From NCBI RefSeq assembly GCF_002913745.1, contig NZ_PPCG01000020.1, forward strand, positions 22,641 through 86,640: a stretch of DNA of 64,000 bases, in the 5' to 3' direction. The translations under genes and the position numbers were made by a program. Under the pieces are notes generated by a model. That model was not told the origin of the DNA, did no database searches, and was given only the letters and a program-made list of their open reading frames with translations. Numbering within the stretch: position 1 is the first letter of the stretch; each line of letters opens with the position of its first letter. Positions 56,951 to 64,000 of the stretch are shown one piece after another. The stretch is from Campylobacter concisus (GTDB taxonomy: Bacteria; Campylobacterota; Campylobacteria; Campylobacterales; Campylobacteraceae).

Positions 56951-59151
56951 TAGTCAAACACCTCGTCGGTTATGTCTAAATTTGTATCCTTTTTAAGGCC
57001 GCACTCGGCACTATAAAAATAAGACGAGCCAAACGGCAGATAAAACATATCATTAAGCCCATTTATCTGTTTTAAATTCGGCATTAGCTTATTTATATCT
57101 TTTAACGTTACATTTATGCTAAATTTCGACAACTTTCTGATGTGGTTTTTAAAAAGATCTCTTATGGTAAATTTCTCATTTGGACTATTTTTGATCTCAA
57201 AAATTCTAGCTTCAAAATCTTTAATGAAATTTTCTTCAGGCTCGATTATTATGGTTTGTTTGTAATTGTCGTTCATGATATCCTCGATTTTTTGATTTAT
57301 ATTTTCAAATTCCAGCTTTTCTATCTCGCTTTTTATATGCAAATTTTCCAGTTGATTGCTTATCTTTTGAAAATACAAATTTGAAATTTCTAAAATTTCG
57401 CTCTCTCGCACCTCTTTTTGCTTAAGATCGCTCAAAATAGTTCCACTTACTTTATATAGATCGCCGTAAATCAAATTTGTAAATTTGCTTATTTCAGGAA
57501 AGACGTATAGCTCGCCCCTTGTTGCTCCAAAATGCCTATTTACGCGCCCTGCTGTTTGTATGATAGAGCTAATGGGCGAGACTTCGCGAAACCCAATGTC
57601 AAAGTCAAGATCCACTCCAGCTTCTATGGACTGCGTGGAGATAAGTAAAATTTTGCTTGCGAGCGGATCAACTTTGTTTTTATCTATCGCGCACCTTACA
57701 GCCTCGATAGTAGCACGTTTGTGATCATCATACATATATCCGTTTAGGCAAAAGCAGTTAAATTTATCCCTTAGTTTAGCAAATAGCTCTTGCGCTTTTT
57801 TGATCGTATTTACGACGACTAGAGTATTTTTATCGCTTGCGGTTTCGCAAATCTTTTCTAAAAGCTCATCTTCGCCGCCTATATCAAGCCATTTTATGAC
57901 ATATCTATCCTGCTTTGAAAAATAGTCTAAATTTGAAATTTCTTTAAATTTTTCGCTTTTTATGACCGGCATCGTCGCTGACATAAATATAAAAATAGTG
58001 CCAAGTCGCTGCGAAACGATCTCGCAAAGCAGGATAAAATCTTTTCTAAAGTTATATGGGATCGCTTGCGCCTCATCGATGATAACGACGCTATTTTTTA
58101 GCTGATTAAATTTAACGTTGTCTTTGTTTTTGTTACCAAATAGCGCAAATATCAGCTGATAAAGCGTAGTCACGTTTATCTCGCCGCTAAAAGATTCCAT
58201 TAGAAATTTGATCTTTGAGTATCTGTCTTCGTCGGTTAAATTTTCTTCATCTACCATTGTTTTGTGGTGAGCCTTGCTGACCAAAATATCGCTATTTTTA
58301 TAAATTTTCGCGAATATATCATAGGTTTGATCGATTATTGAGGTAAATGGAAGCGCATAAATTATGCGTGATTTTTTAAATTTCAATGCAAAGTTTAATG
58401 CCGTCAAGGTCTTGCCGTAGCCAGTCGGTGCAGTCAAAATAAAAAGTTTGCGCTCTTTGTCAAAGTTGTTTAAGACGAAATTTCTAAACGCATCTCTCTT
58501 TTCATTTGGCGGCAAATTTTTGATATCACTCTCTAAAACATCTATCGGTATATCTTTGCTTTGCTGCTTTGGCATGCTAAAGATCGCCTCAAATTTATCG
58601 CTATAAATCAAATTTGAATATAGGCTCTTAAAATTTATAAAGTCCTCATAGGTAAATTTGTGCCTGTACTGCGATAAAATTAAGTATTGACGAAGCTTTT
58701 CCGCTCTATCTAAAAACTCATCTTTTTTTGTAGATAACTCCAAATAGATCTTAATGTTTTTAGCAGCGCCAGCCACTTCATCCCACTGCTCTAGCTCTTT
58801 TTGGTTTTTGAAAAATTTATTAGCTTCTCTGGCTAGCGTCATTAAATTTACCACGTCGCCGTGGTGCGAAACGATAGCAAGAAAGCCAAACAGGGTTGGC
58901 ATCTCATCAAATTTTGAGTTTAGCAAGAAAAAATATGCCGACAAGAGCGAGTGGTTTTTATCTAGCTTGTCGTTTGAAGTATCTCTGATATAAATTTGAA
59001 AATTATTTTTCAGTTTTGCGATGTCGTGATAGAGTTTGACCTGCTTATCCAGCTCATCGTCGTCAGGCGAGATCATATTTTTTATATGATTTTCTAAAAG
59101 TTTATTTGGATGAGACCAAAACTCGTCAAATAAAATAGACTCTTTCATCAT
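56950..59151 (-). CDS. cas3: Cas3 helicase-nuclease (HD + DExD/H)
   Basis: Cas3 (733 residues) unwinds and degrades target DNA after Cascade binding. The N-terminal HD nuclease has H22, H42-D43 (YHDIAK), H67 and the SHHGD pair near 92. The helicase shows Walker A APTGYGKTLTAL, DEAQ (VVIIDEAQAIP), FMSATMP, STQSIEAGVDLDFD and QTAGRVNRHF. All catalytic residues look intact. The start overlaps the end of cas5 by 26 bases; the in-frame ATG three bases in is an equal choice. Confidence 0.95.
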   Translation of the reverse strand: MMKESILFDEFWSHPNKLLENHIKNMISPDDDELDKQVKLYHDIAKLKNNFQIYIRDTSNDKLDKNHSLLSAYFFLLNSKFDEMPTLFGFLAIVSHHGDVVNLMTLAREANKFFKNQKELEQWDEVAGAAKNIKIYLELSTKKDEFLDRAEKLRQYLILSQYRHKFTYEDFINFKSLYSNLIYSDKFEAIFSMPKQQSKDIPIDVLESDIKNLPPNEKRDAFRNFVLNNFDKERKLFILTAPTGYGKTLTALNFALKFKKSRIIYALPFTSIIDQTYDIFAKIYKNSDILVSKAHHKTMVDEENLTDEDRYSKIKFLMESFSGEINVTTLYQLIFALFGNKNKDNVKFNQLKNSVVIIDEAQAIPYNFRKDFILLCEIVSQRLGTIFIFMSATMPVIKSEKFKEISNLDYFSKQDRYVIKWLDIGGEDELLEKICETASDKNTLVVVNTIKKAQELFAKLRDKFNCFCLNGYMYDDHKRATIEAVRCAIDKNKVDPLASKILLISTQSIEAGVDLDFDIGFREVSPISSIIQTAGRVNRHFGATRGELYVFPEISKFTNLIYGDLYKVSGTILSDLKQKEVRESEILEISNLYFQKISNQLENLHIKSEIEKLEFENINQKIEDIMNDNYKQTIIIEPEENFIKDFEARIFEIKNSPNEKFTIRDLFKNHIRKLSKFSINVTLKDINKLMPNLKQINGLNDMFYLPFGSSYFYSAECGLKKDTNLDITDEVFD

Positions 59152-59836
59152 TTATCTGATAAATATTTCCATGATTTTTAGATTTTATAAGCTCTTTGCC
59201 GTTTATCTCCATAACAAAGTCTTTAAAATCTTTAAAAATTCGTCCATTTTCGCAGCCACAAGGCATTCTTGCCGTAGTTAATTTCACATTTTCATCAATG
59301 CCTTCAAAAACAAAGTCATCCATAAGCATAAATGTGTTTATAAAGCTTTCATCTTGCGATATTTTTTCGCATATTTTTATATCTATCCAGCTAAAATCCG
59401 CTATGCAAAAATTTATCCCAAGATAGGGCGTAAAGGCGGTTTTATGCTCTTTTAAATTTGAGATTATTTTATCTTGATAGCATTGCTCTAAATTTTCTAA
59501 ATTTAAAAATATGACATAAGATGGCGAGCAGATTAGTTCTCTGTAAAACTGCTTTTTCTCTTTTGCGTTTTGATAGCCTTCTTCTATGTGTATATTACTT
59601 GATAGGGCAAATTTTATGCCGTTAAAAACAAAGCTCTTTTTTAAAATTTGCCTATCTATTTTTACGCTGTATTGGATGCTTGATAGCTTAAAGTACTCTT
59701 CTTCGCCTATAACGGCGCCTAAAAAGCCCATTATAGTGGTCTTTGGTGGCACTGGATAGGTTAAGCTAGAATAAATCGTCGCCGGATGCGAAAAATGAGC
59801 GTAATCGCCAAATAATCTAAAAGCAACAATGCTCAT
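59126..59836 (-). CDS. cas5: Cascade subunit Cas5 (type I-B)
   Basis: Cas5 (236 residues) caps the 5' handle of crRNA in Cascade. The RAMP fold shows in MSIVAFRLFGDYAHFSHPAT, the conserved YPVPPKTTIMGFLGAVIG block (beta-strand, then Pro-Pro-Lys-Thr loop and helix) and a later TPYLGINFCIAD. It starts one base after the cas7 stop (TAAAATG) and overlaps cas3. Confidence 0.92.
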   Translation of the reverse strand: MSIVAFRLFGDYAHFSHPATIYSSLTYPVPPKTTIMGFLGAVIGEEEYFKLSSIQYSVKIDRQILKKSFVFNGIKFALSSNIHIEEGYQNAKEKKQFYRELICSPSYVIFLNLENLEQCYQDKIISNLKEHKTAFTPYLGINFCIADFSWIDIKICEKISQDESFINTFMLMDDFVFEGIDENVKLTTARMPCGCENGRIFKDFKDFVMEINGKELIKSKNHGNIYQINDERVYFI

Positions 59837-59837
59837 T

Positions 59838-60779
59838 TTATGCCTCTATCTTTTTCCAACTGCTGTCAAAATTCCCTTTATTTATCGCTTCAAAATCATA
59901 ATCGCTCATATACTCTATCTTTTCTATATTTGCAGCGTATCTTGCGAGTTTATTTTTTAAATTTGTAAAGTCGATAGTGTATTCGTTGATGCTTCTTATC
60001 ACTCTATCTTCTTTTTCGCTTTTTAGGCTTATGCTATTGTTTAGATCGCCTGCAAACGTATCGTCTTTGTATGTGATGATTAGCATAAATCTTGGAGTTT
60101 GACCGATTTTGGAGCGAGTTGTCAGGTTTTTAGTACCGTGCCACAAAGCTTTTAAAATTTTAGCCTCATCGGCTTCGTTAAAGCCTGTTTTTGCTGCATT
60201 ATAGTTATCTATGATGCCGTAAGTAGCAAAAATAGCGTATTTTATAAATTCCTCTTCTCTAAAAGTCGCTTGATCTTTTTGTTTTTTTGGATCATTTTGA
60301 TCGTAGTCGCTAGCAAAAGCGCCAGTTCCTTTAACATGCTCTACTTCGACCTTGTTTAGGGATTTGCTTAGTCTAAACTGCACTGGTCCAGTAAATTGGA
60401 CGCCTGCGGTTTTTATCTCTTTGTCTTGTTTCATCTCGTCTTTATCTGAAATAGGCAAAACTCCGCCAAATGCGCGGATATCGATAAATTTAGACAAAAT
60501 TTCTCTTTGCAGTTCGCTTTTGTTTTGCTTTATGTTTATACTTTGTCTGATAGCCGTTTTAGCGTCTAGCAGGGCATCCTCTATCCTATACTCCTTTATA
60601 AAAATCGACGCCTCATCTTTTTTCATGATCTCATCTCTAATAGTCCTTTTTATACGCACGTCCGTCACCTCGGCTATGCCGGTCTCATCATCTCGCCTAG
60701 GAGCGTTATCCTTTAGCATGTCGCCATTTGGGTTCCAGTTCTCTCCGTCCCATAAAAAAAGTATCTCTTTTTTTTGCAT
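59838..60779 (-). CDS. cas7: Cascade backbone subunit Cas7 (Csh2 type)
   Basis: Cas7 (313 residues) forms the helical backbone on the crRNA. The Csh2 signature is clear: LWDGENWNPNGDMLKDNAPR followed by RDDETGIAEVTDVRIKRTIR in part, a glycine-poor thumb, and FGGVLPISD. Strong AGGAG upstream. It sits between cas8b (10 bases) and cas5 (one base). Confidence 0.95.
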   Translation of the reverse strand: MQKKEILFLWDGENWNPNGDMLKDNAPRRDDETGIAEVTDVRIKRTIRDEIMKKDEASIFIKEYRIEDALLDAKTAIRQSINIKQNKSELQREILSKFIDIRAFGGVLPISDKDEMKQDKEIKTAGVQFTGPVQFRLSKSLNKVEVEHVKGTGAFASDYDQNDPKKQKDQATFREEEFIKYAIFATYGIIDNYNAAKTGFNEADEAKILKALWHGTKNLTTRSKIGQTPRFMLIITYKDDTFAGDLNNSISLKSEKEDRVIRSINEYTIDFTNLKNKLARYAANIEKIEYMSDYDFEAINKGNFDSSWKKIEA

Positions 60780-60789
60780 TTTATTCTCC

Positions 60790-62556
60790 TTATTTTGTTT
60801 TTTCTTTTATAAATTTACGATAGTCGCTTCCACCCATAGCAAAGGCAAGCGTAGTATGTGAGGTTTTTACTATCTTTCTCTCCTTAGAAAAGACCTGCGG
60901 TAAAATTTCGATCAAACACTCTTTTATATTTTCAATGTTAGCATTTGGCTTGCCAGAAGCAGCCTTAAGCTTTCTAATCATCTCATCGCACTTTGTCCAA
61001 ATTCGCTCCAAATTTTCCATACTTATTGATTCGCAGTCATTGAGCCAGTTGCTAAAAGATACGCCGCCGTTCACGCCAAGCTGCCAGTTTATCATGGCCG
61101 CGCTTAGCATACCGAGCAAATAAGCGCTAATGAGCGCATCGTTTTGATGTAAAAACTCGCTATTTTTGATTAGCTCTTTGATCAGTTCTTTTTTATCGGT
61201 TAAATTTTCCAAATCGCACTCCTTTTGAAAGACTAGTTTTTTGTTTAAGACATTGGTCTCATTAAAGAAATTTTGATATTTTGCAATATTTTCAAACTTT
61301 CTTTCTTTATAAAAATCGTTAAAGTATTTGCTCCATTCCAACTTTTTTGCGTAACTTTTATTGACGCTACCATAATAAATCAGATCGCTATATCTTTCTA
61401 TCATAATCTCTAAATCAAATTTATTTCTTGATAGCAAAAAGCTCATCACACCAAGCCTGCTTTCAAATAAATTTTGCAGATAGATCGTCTCATCTGTGCC
61501 GCTATTTTTTTCATAGAAGGCTTTTATGTTAAAACGGCTCATTAAATTTGAGATGCGAGAGATAAAAGATGGTAAAACATCGTCTATCGCAAGCTTCAAA
61601 TCGATAGCAGCGTTGCTTTGCGTGTAAAATAAAATCGTATTTAAAACAGGTAAATTTTCCTGCTTTTTAGCTGTTGTCTCGAGATAATAATCTATGCTAA
61701 ATTTTATGGCTTCCTCGGCGATTTCAATATTTTTTATGTCGCTCTTTGAAGTCTCTTCAAGTATTTTTACAATCTCTTCTAAATTTACTGAGCTACTCAA
61801 AATAGTCGGTAAAATCGCCATTTTCATACCATAAAAATTATGCGATAGCTTATCTTTTATCGCTTTAAAGCCATTTTCTACCTTTTTTGCACTATTGGCG
61901 CTCAGTGGCAGGAGCTTTGATTTGATAAATTGCATATTAGCAGGCATCTCATATACCGAGCAAAATGCTAAATTTGCATCGCCGCCGATACCCTTTTCAT
62001 TTGTCAAAATATCGTACCCGTAAGATGATTTTTGCTCTTTTACGCTGATATGATTTTCAAAAATTTGCTTAAAATATGCAGAAACCGGCTTGCCATTATA
62101 TGAGAGCGAGAAAAAAGTAGCGACTTTTTTACCTTTTTCGTTTTTTAGCTCATCTAGACCTTTGATCTCATCTATAATACCAACAAAATACTCTTCATTT
62201 ATGCTTGATAGTATGGATAAAATAGCGTCTTTTTCTATAATGCTTGGCTCAAAAAGGGAGAGCAAATTTGAAATAGATTTCAAAATGCCTCTTATAAATT
62301 TAGCTTCGTCTTTATTTATTTCTTTGGATAAAAATTGAGAATTTGGGAAAAGATTGCCAGAATTTGCTCCAACGCCAAATCTACATATTATTAAGTCATA
62401 TTTACTTATATTGAAATTTGGCTCGATCTGCTTGGTCGCTATGTCGCAGAGATAGACTTTGATCTTGTCGTATTTGTGAGCGCCATTTTTGAGCTTAAGC
62501 TCTTCTTTTTCATATACTTCACCTATGTCAGCAAGAATTTTAACTATATCAGCCAA
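60790..62556 (-). CDS. cas8b: Cascade large subunit Cas8b (TM1802/Csh1 type)
   Basis: Cas8b (588 residues) is the large subunit that recognises the PAM. It starts MADIVKILADIGEVYEKEEL and ends with FAMGGSDYRKFIKEK, the TM1802-family C-terminal block. No CXXC zinc site is obvious, fitting some Cas8b variants. The start is a TTG at 62556 with AAGGA about nine bases upstream. The 464-bp gap to cas6 lacks a convincing promoter close to it, so transcription may come from the divergent-site promoter at 62874-62902, through the small ORF. Confidence 0.92.
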   Translation of the reverse strand: MADIVKILADIGEVYEKEELKLKNGAHKYDKIKVYLCDIATKQIEPNFNISKYDLIICRFGVGANSGNLFPNSQFLSKEINKDEAKFIRGILKSISNLLSLFEPSIIEKDAILSILSSINEEYFVGIIDEIKGLDELKNEKGKKVATFFSLSYNGKPVSAYFKQIFENHISVKEQKSSYGYDILTNEKGIGGDANLAFCSVYEMPANMQFIKSKLLPLSANSAKKVENGFKAIKDKLSHNFYGMKMAILPTILSSSVNLEEIVKILEETSKSDIKNIEIAEEAIKFSIDYYLETTAKKQENLPVLNTILFYTQSNAAIDLKLAIDDVLPSFISRISNLMSRFNIKAFYEKNSGTDETIYLQNLFESRLGVMSFLLSRNKFDLEIMIERYSDLIYYGSVNKSYAKKLEWSKYFNDFYKERKFENIAKYQNFFNETNVLNKKLVFQKECDLENLTDKKELIKELIKNSEFLHQNDALISAYLLGMLSAAMINWQLGVNGGVSFSNWLNDCESISMENLERIWTKCDEMIRKLKAASGKPNANIENIKECLIEILPQVFSKERKIVKTSHTTLAFAMGGSDYRKFIKEKTK

Positions 62557-62700
62557 AATATTTTCCTTATTTTATTTAACTTAAAATTTTAAATATTTTT
62601 TAATTTTATGCATGCTCGACTTAAATATCTCTAAATTTAAGCTTATTTTGCAAGTTTAAAAAATAAAAATATAAATCAAGTATTTTTTATTATGCTTGTA

Positions 62701-62838
62701 TTAGCTACAGTAAATACTGAACTCTATCCATTCTAAATTTATGTCAAAAATTTTAATGTCTACGATAAGACTAAAAAATATAAACAAAAAGCACAATATA
62801 TATTTTCTTGTGCGATTAAAAAGCTTTTTAATTTTCAA
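62701..62838 (-). CDS. 45-residue basic/hydrophobic peptide, CreT-like toxin candidate
   Basis: A short ORF between cas6 and cas8b. The TTG start at 62838 is six bases from a very strong ribosome site GGGAGGG (62851-62845), itself behind a TTGAAA/17/TATAAT promoter. The peptide has a basic N-terminus (MKIKKLFNRTRK), a hydrophobic stretch (YILCFLFIFFSLIV) and a tail ending IYCS, the build of small membrane toxins. A CRISPR-repeat-like RNA encoded divergently carries a guide matching the bases just upstream of its -35 box. No family was recognised; toxicity is inferred from context. The strong signals argue against a chance ORF. Confidence 0.6.
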   Translation of the reverse strand: MKIKKLFNRTRKYILCFLFIFFSLIVDIKIFDINLEWIEFSIYCS

Positions 62839-62873
62839 ATATAACCCTCCCAAATCTTTTTTATTTGCATATC

Positions 62874-62902
62874 ATTATAATACAGAATAAAATATATTTC
62901 AA
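62874..62902 (-). promoter_or_regulatory. Sigma-70 promoter of the small ORF (and possibly cas8b operon)
   Basis: On the minus strand TTGAAA (62902-62897), exactly 17 bases, then TATAAT (62879-62874). The start would be near 62867, leaving a leader of about 28 nt with GGGAGGG. Confidence 0.75.
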
Positions 62903-62903
62903 G

Positions 62904-62922
62904 TTATATTGTTTTAACGGTT
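62904..62922 (+). promoter_or_regulatory. Probable target of the repeat-like guide RNA (PAM-like TTA plus 16-nt match)
   Basis: Bases 62907-62922 match the 16 nt right after the repeat-like handle (62998-63013) at 15 of 16 positions; the only mismatch is position 12, one of the every-sixth positions not paired in type I Cascade. The preceding TTA would be the PAM. It abuts the -35 box at 62902. Confidence 0.7.
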
Positions 62923-62953
62923 AAAATGATTTTTGTTTTGACAAAAAATGTAC

Positions 62954-62959
62954 TATAAT
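62954..62959 (+). promoter_or_regulatory. Promoter -10 box of the repeat-like RNA
   Basis: TATAAT on the plus strand, with TTGACA at 62938-62943 (spacing of 10 to this box, 17 to CATATT at 62961). Either start would lie just before the repeat-like element. Confidence 0.6.
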
Positions 62960-62965
62960 ACATAT

Positions 62966-63036
62966 TAAAGAATAAGGTTCCCGCTGGGATTTGAAATTAT
63001 TGTTTTAATGGTTTGTAACCTTATTCTTTTTCTTTT
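62966..63036 (+). ncRNA. CRISPR-repeat-like guide RNA (CreA/CreR-like)
   Basis: A predicted RNA of about 70 nt, antisense to the end of cas6. It contains TCCC-GCT-GGGA then TTTGAAAT (62990-62997), compared with CTCC-GTT-GGAG then TTTGAAAC in the array repeat: same hairpin with compensated pairs and almost the same 8-nt handle. The next bases (62998-63013) match a site upstream of the small ORF promoter. GAATAAGGTT (62970) and AACCTTATTC (63017) enclose the element and are followed by TTTTTCTTTT, a terminator. Cas6 could cut after the hairpin and load it on Cascade. Confidence 0.7.
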
Positions 63037-63707
63037 GTTATCTCTATAAAACCTACTCCATAGTTCATACATCCACTACCAACTCCCACATCAAGGATCA
63101 AATTTATAAGCTCTGGCCTTGCTTTGATATGCCATTTTGCAGGCCAAGCTTTGACTGGCATATTGTTGTTGCCATAGTAAAAATAAAAAGGTTTTTGTAA
63201 ATTTTGCCAAAGCAAATTTAGCTCAAACTCGCCCTCATATTTATACCCAATAAGTGTTTCAAATCTTTGTAGCGCGTTTGTTTTCATCATTTCAAGATGT
63301 CTAGAGTCTTGCGGCTCAAGATGTACTTTGTATCCCAAAAGTCCAACAACCGAACACACTACGCATCCTTGAAAAGTAGCCTCATTTTGTGAAATTCTAT
63401 GCTCTTTTACTGACACAGACGTGTCAAGCAAACAAATATTGCCAAGTTTTAATCCATCTTTTAGTACAGCAAAAGCGATCGTTTTTTCAAATTCTGGCAC
63501 AAACGAGCTAAATCTTATTTCTAAACTTAAGCCATTTAATCTAAAATCAAAATTTGATCTTTTAAAATTTTTTCCACTCTCTTTATGTGTGTATCCGTCA
63601 TGTTCAGCTTTTGGCAAATAGCTATAAATATAGCCTTGTATGAGCTTAGATAAAGACTTTGCTATTTTTAAATTTTGAGTAGGTAGGCGTGAATTTATAA
63701 TGATCAT
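63021..63707 (-). CDS. cas6: CRISPR RNA endoribonuclease Cas6
   Basis: Cas6 (228 residues) cuts pre-crRNA inside the repeat, leaving the 8-nt handle. The two ferredoxin folds end in the glycine-rich loop DVGVGSGCMNYGVGFIEI at about 205-223, the Cas6 hallmark; a possible general-acid His is in KAEHDGYTH near the start. It has AAGGAG before the ATG and a TATAAT -10 box at 63741-63736. It lies upstream of cas8b but is separated from it by the 464-bp regulatory gap; its stop codon lies within the terminator stem of the opposing RNA. Confidence 0.9.
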   Translation of the reverse strand: MIIINSRLPTQNLKIAKSLSKLIQGYIYSYLPKAEHDGYTHKESGKNFKRSNFDFRLNGLSLEIRFSSFVPEFEKTIAFAVLKDGLKLGNICLLDTSVSVKEHRISQNEATFQGCVVCSVVGLLGYKVHLEPQDSRHLEMMKTNALQRFETLIGYKYEGEFELNLLWQNLQKPFYFYYGNNNMPVKAWPAKWHIKARPELINLILDVGVGSGCMNYGVGFIEITKEKE

Positions 63708-63735
63708 ACTTGCTCCTTATTTGTTGCTAAAATGG

Positions 63736-63741
63736 ATTATA
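63736..63741 (-). promoter_or_regulatory. Promoter -10 box of cas6
   Basis: TATAAT on the minus strand about 29 bases before the cas6 ATG; predicted leader of about 22 nt with AAGGAG. Confidence 0.55.
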
Positions 63742-63864
63742 ACTCAAAATTTTGTAAAAAATAGACAATTATATAAAATAAATTTTTTAGAATTTATTTT
63801 TTATTTTAAAATAATGTAACTAAATAAAATCAAAAACTTATTTTAAAATTCAAATGCTCTTTTC

Positions 63865-63893
63865 TTGACATATAATAATGTTTTTTGTATAAT
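63865..63893 (+). promoter_or_regulatory. Consensus sigma-70 promoter of tRNA-Lys
   Basis: TTGACA (63865-63870), 17 bases, TATAAT (63888-63893): a perfect match in both boxes, fitting a strongly expressed tRNA starting at 63918. Confidence 0.85.
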
Positions 63894-63917
63894 CTCAATT
63901 CTTTTTTAAATAATCAT

Positions 63918-63993
63918 GTCTTGCTAGCTCAGTCGGTAGAGCATCTCACTTTTAATGAGGGGGCCGTTGGTTCGAATCCAACGCAGGACACCA
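63918..63993 (+). tRNA. tRNA-Lys (anticodon TTT)
   Basis: A 76-nt cloverleaf: acceptor GTCTTGC/GCAGGAC, D arm GCTC...GAGC, anticodon arm TCTCA-CTTTTAA-TGAGG with TTT at positions 34-36, T arm with GTTCGAATCC, discriminator A and encoded CCA. It follows the cas locus on the opposite strand. tRNA genes often border genomic islands, so it may mark the edge of the CRISPR region. Confidence 0.95.
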
Positions 63994-64000
63994 TTTTTGG

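Noticed and set aside
62595..62630. 10-codon ORF between the small toxin-like ORF and cas8b
   Set aside because: No ribosome site and too short to distinguish from chance.
62966..63036. tracrRNA for a type II or V system
   Set aside because: No cas9 or cas12 is present; the RNA copies the sense of the repeat (same handle) rather than its anti-repeat, so it would act as a guide, not as a tracrRNA.
63837..64000. Integration site (att) at tRNA-Lys
   Set aside because: No second copy of the tRNA 3' end and no integrase gene are visible in the window; the downstream side lies outside.

Overview
The window looks like chromosomal DNA of a Campylobacter, most like the C. concisus/curvus group. The evidence is low GC, heavy use of AAATTT in non-coding stretches, many TTG/GTG starts, -10 boxes without clear -35 boxes, and Campylobacter gene neighbourhoods: gmhB-hldD-hldE-gmhA beside a cytochrome c553, rho next to ccoI-ccoS and dnaX, and cheZ-trhP-purE-glyQ-nif3-flgZ-waaA-rluA-ffh-rpsP-khpA-rimM-trmD-rplS. 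The species is inferred; no database was searched.

Layout. 1-7.5 kb: tightly overlapping operon lptE(partial)-GGDEF-folC-mfd-DUF815 ATPase-magIII-type glycosylase. 7.6-9.9 kb: cysK-cysE and a membrane-anchored nuclease-like protein. 9.9-14.1 kb: cytochrome c553 (minus), then the ADP-heptose pathway for the LOS core and an SseB-like gene. 14.1-15.1 kb: a gene-free AT-rich stretch. 15.1-18.2 kb (minus): panC-rimO-tilS. 18.3-23.1 kb: prfB, three Sel1/Hcp-type cysteine-rich lipoproteins, and an RclA-like flavoprotein. 23.1-28.5 kb (minus): a receiver-less winged-helix protein, a PilM/N/O-like inner-membrane set, a DUF374 acyltransferase, miaB and an HP0268-type protein. 28.6-31.2 kb: nusA, a GNAT, a porin-like barrel and a small HTH. 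31.4-38 kb: rho, ccoI-ccoS, a LysE exporter, dnaX. 38-40.8 kb: gene-free stretch, glnA, a PHP phosphatase. 40.9-52.7 kb: a long mostly housekeeping run from cheZ to rplS, then a ComEA-like HhH protein.

52.8-63.7 kb is the accessory region. A broken signal peptidase I fragment precedes a CRISPR array of 26 repeats (53332-55001, transcribed leftwards), followed by a complete type I-B cas set on the minus strand: cas6, (gap), cas8b, cas7, cas5, cas3, cas4, cas2, cas1. The window ends with tRNA-Lys(TTT) behind a consensus promoter.

The most interesting observation is in the 464-bp gap between cas6 and cas8b. It holds, on the plus strand, a promoter-driven RNA with a diverged CRISPR repeat (hairpin plus TTTGAAA handle). 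The next 16 nt match 15/16, with the only mismatch at guide position 12, to a site directly upstream of the -35 box of a divergent promoter. That promoter drives a strong ribosome site and a 45-codon TTG-started ORF for a small basic/hydrophobic peptide. This is the layout of a CRISPR-guided toxin-antitoxin (CreTA-like) or Cas-autorepressing guide (CreR-like), where Cascade loaded with a crRNA-like RNA silences the toxin and perhaps the cas8b operon behind it. The sequence relationships are visible; the function is inferred.
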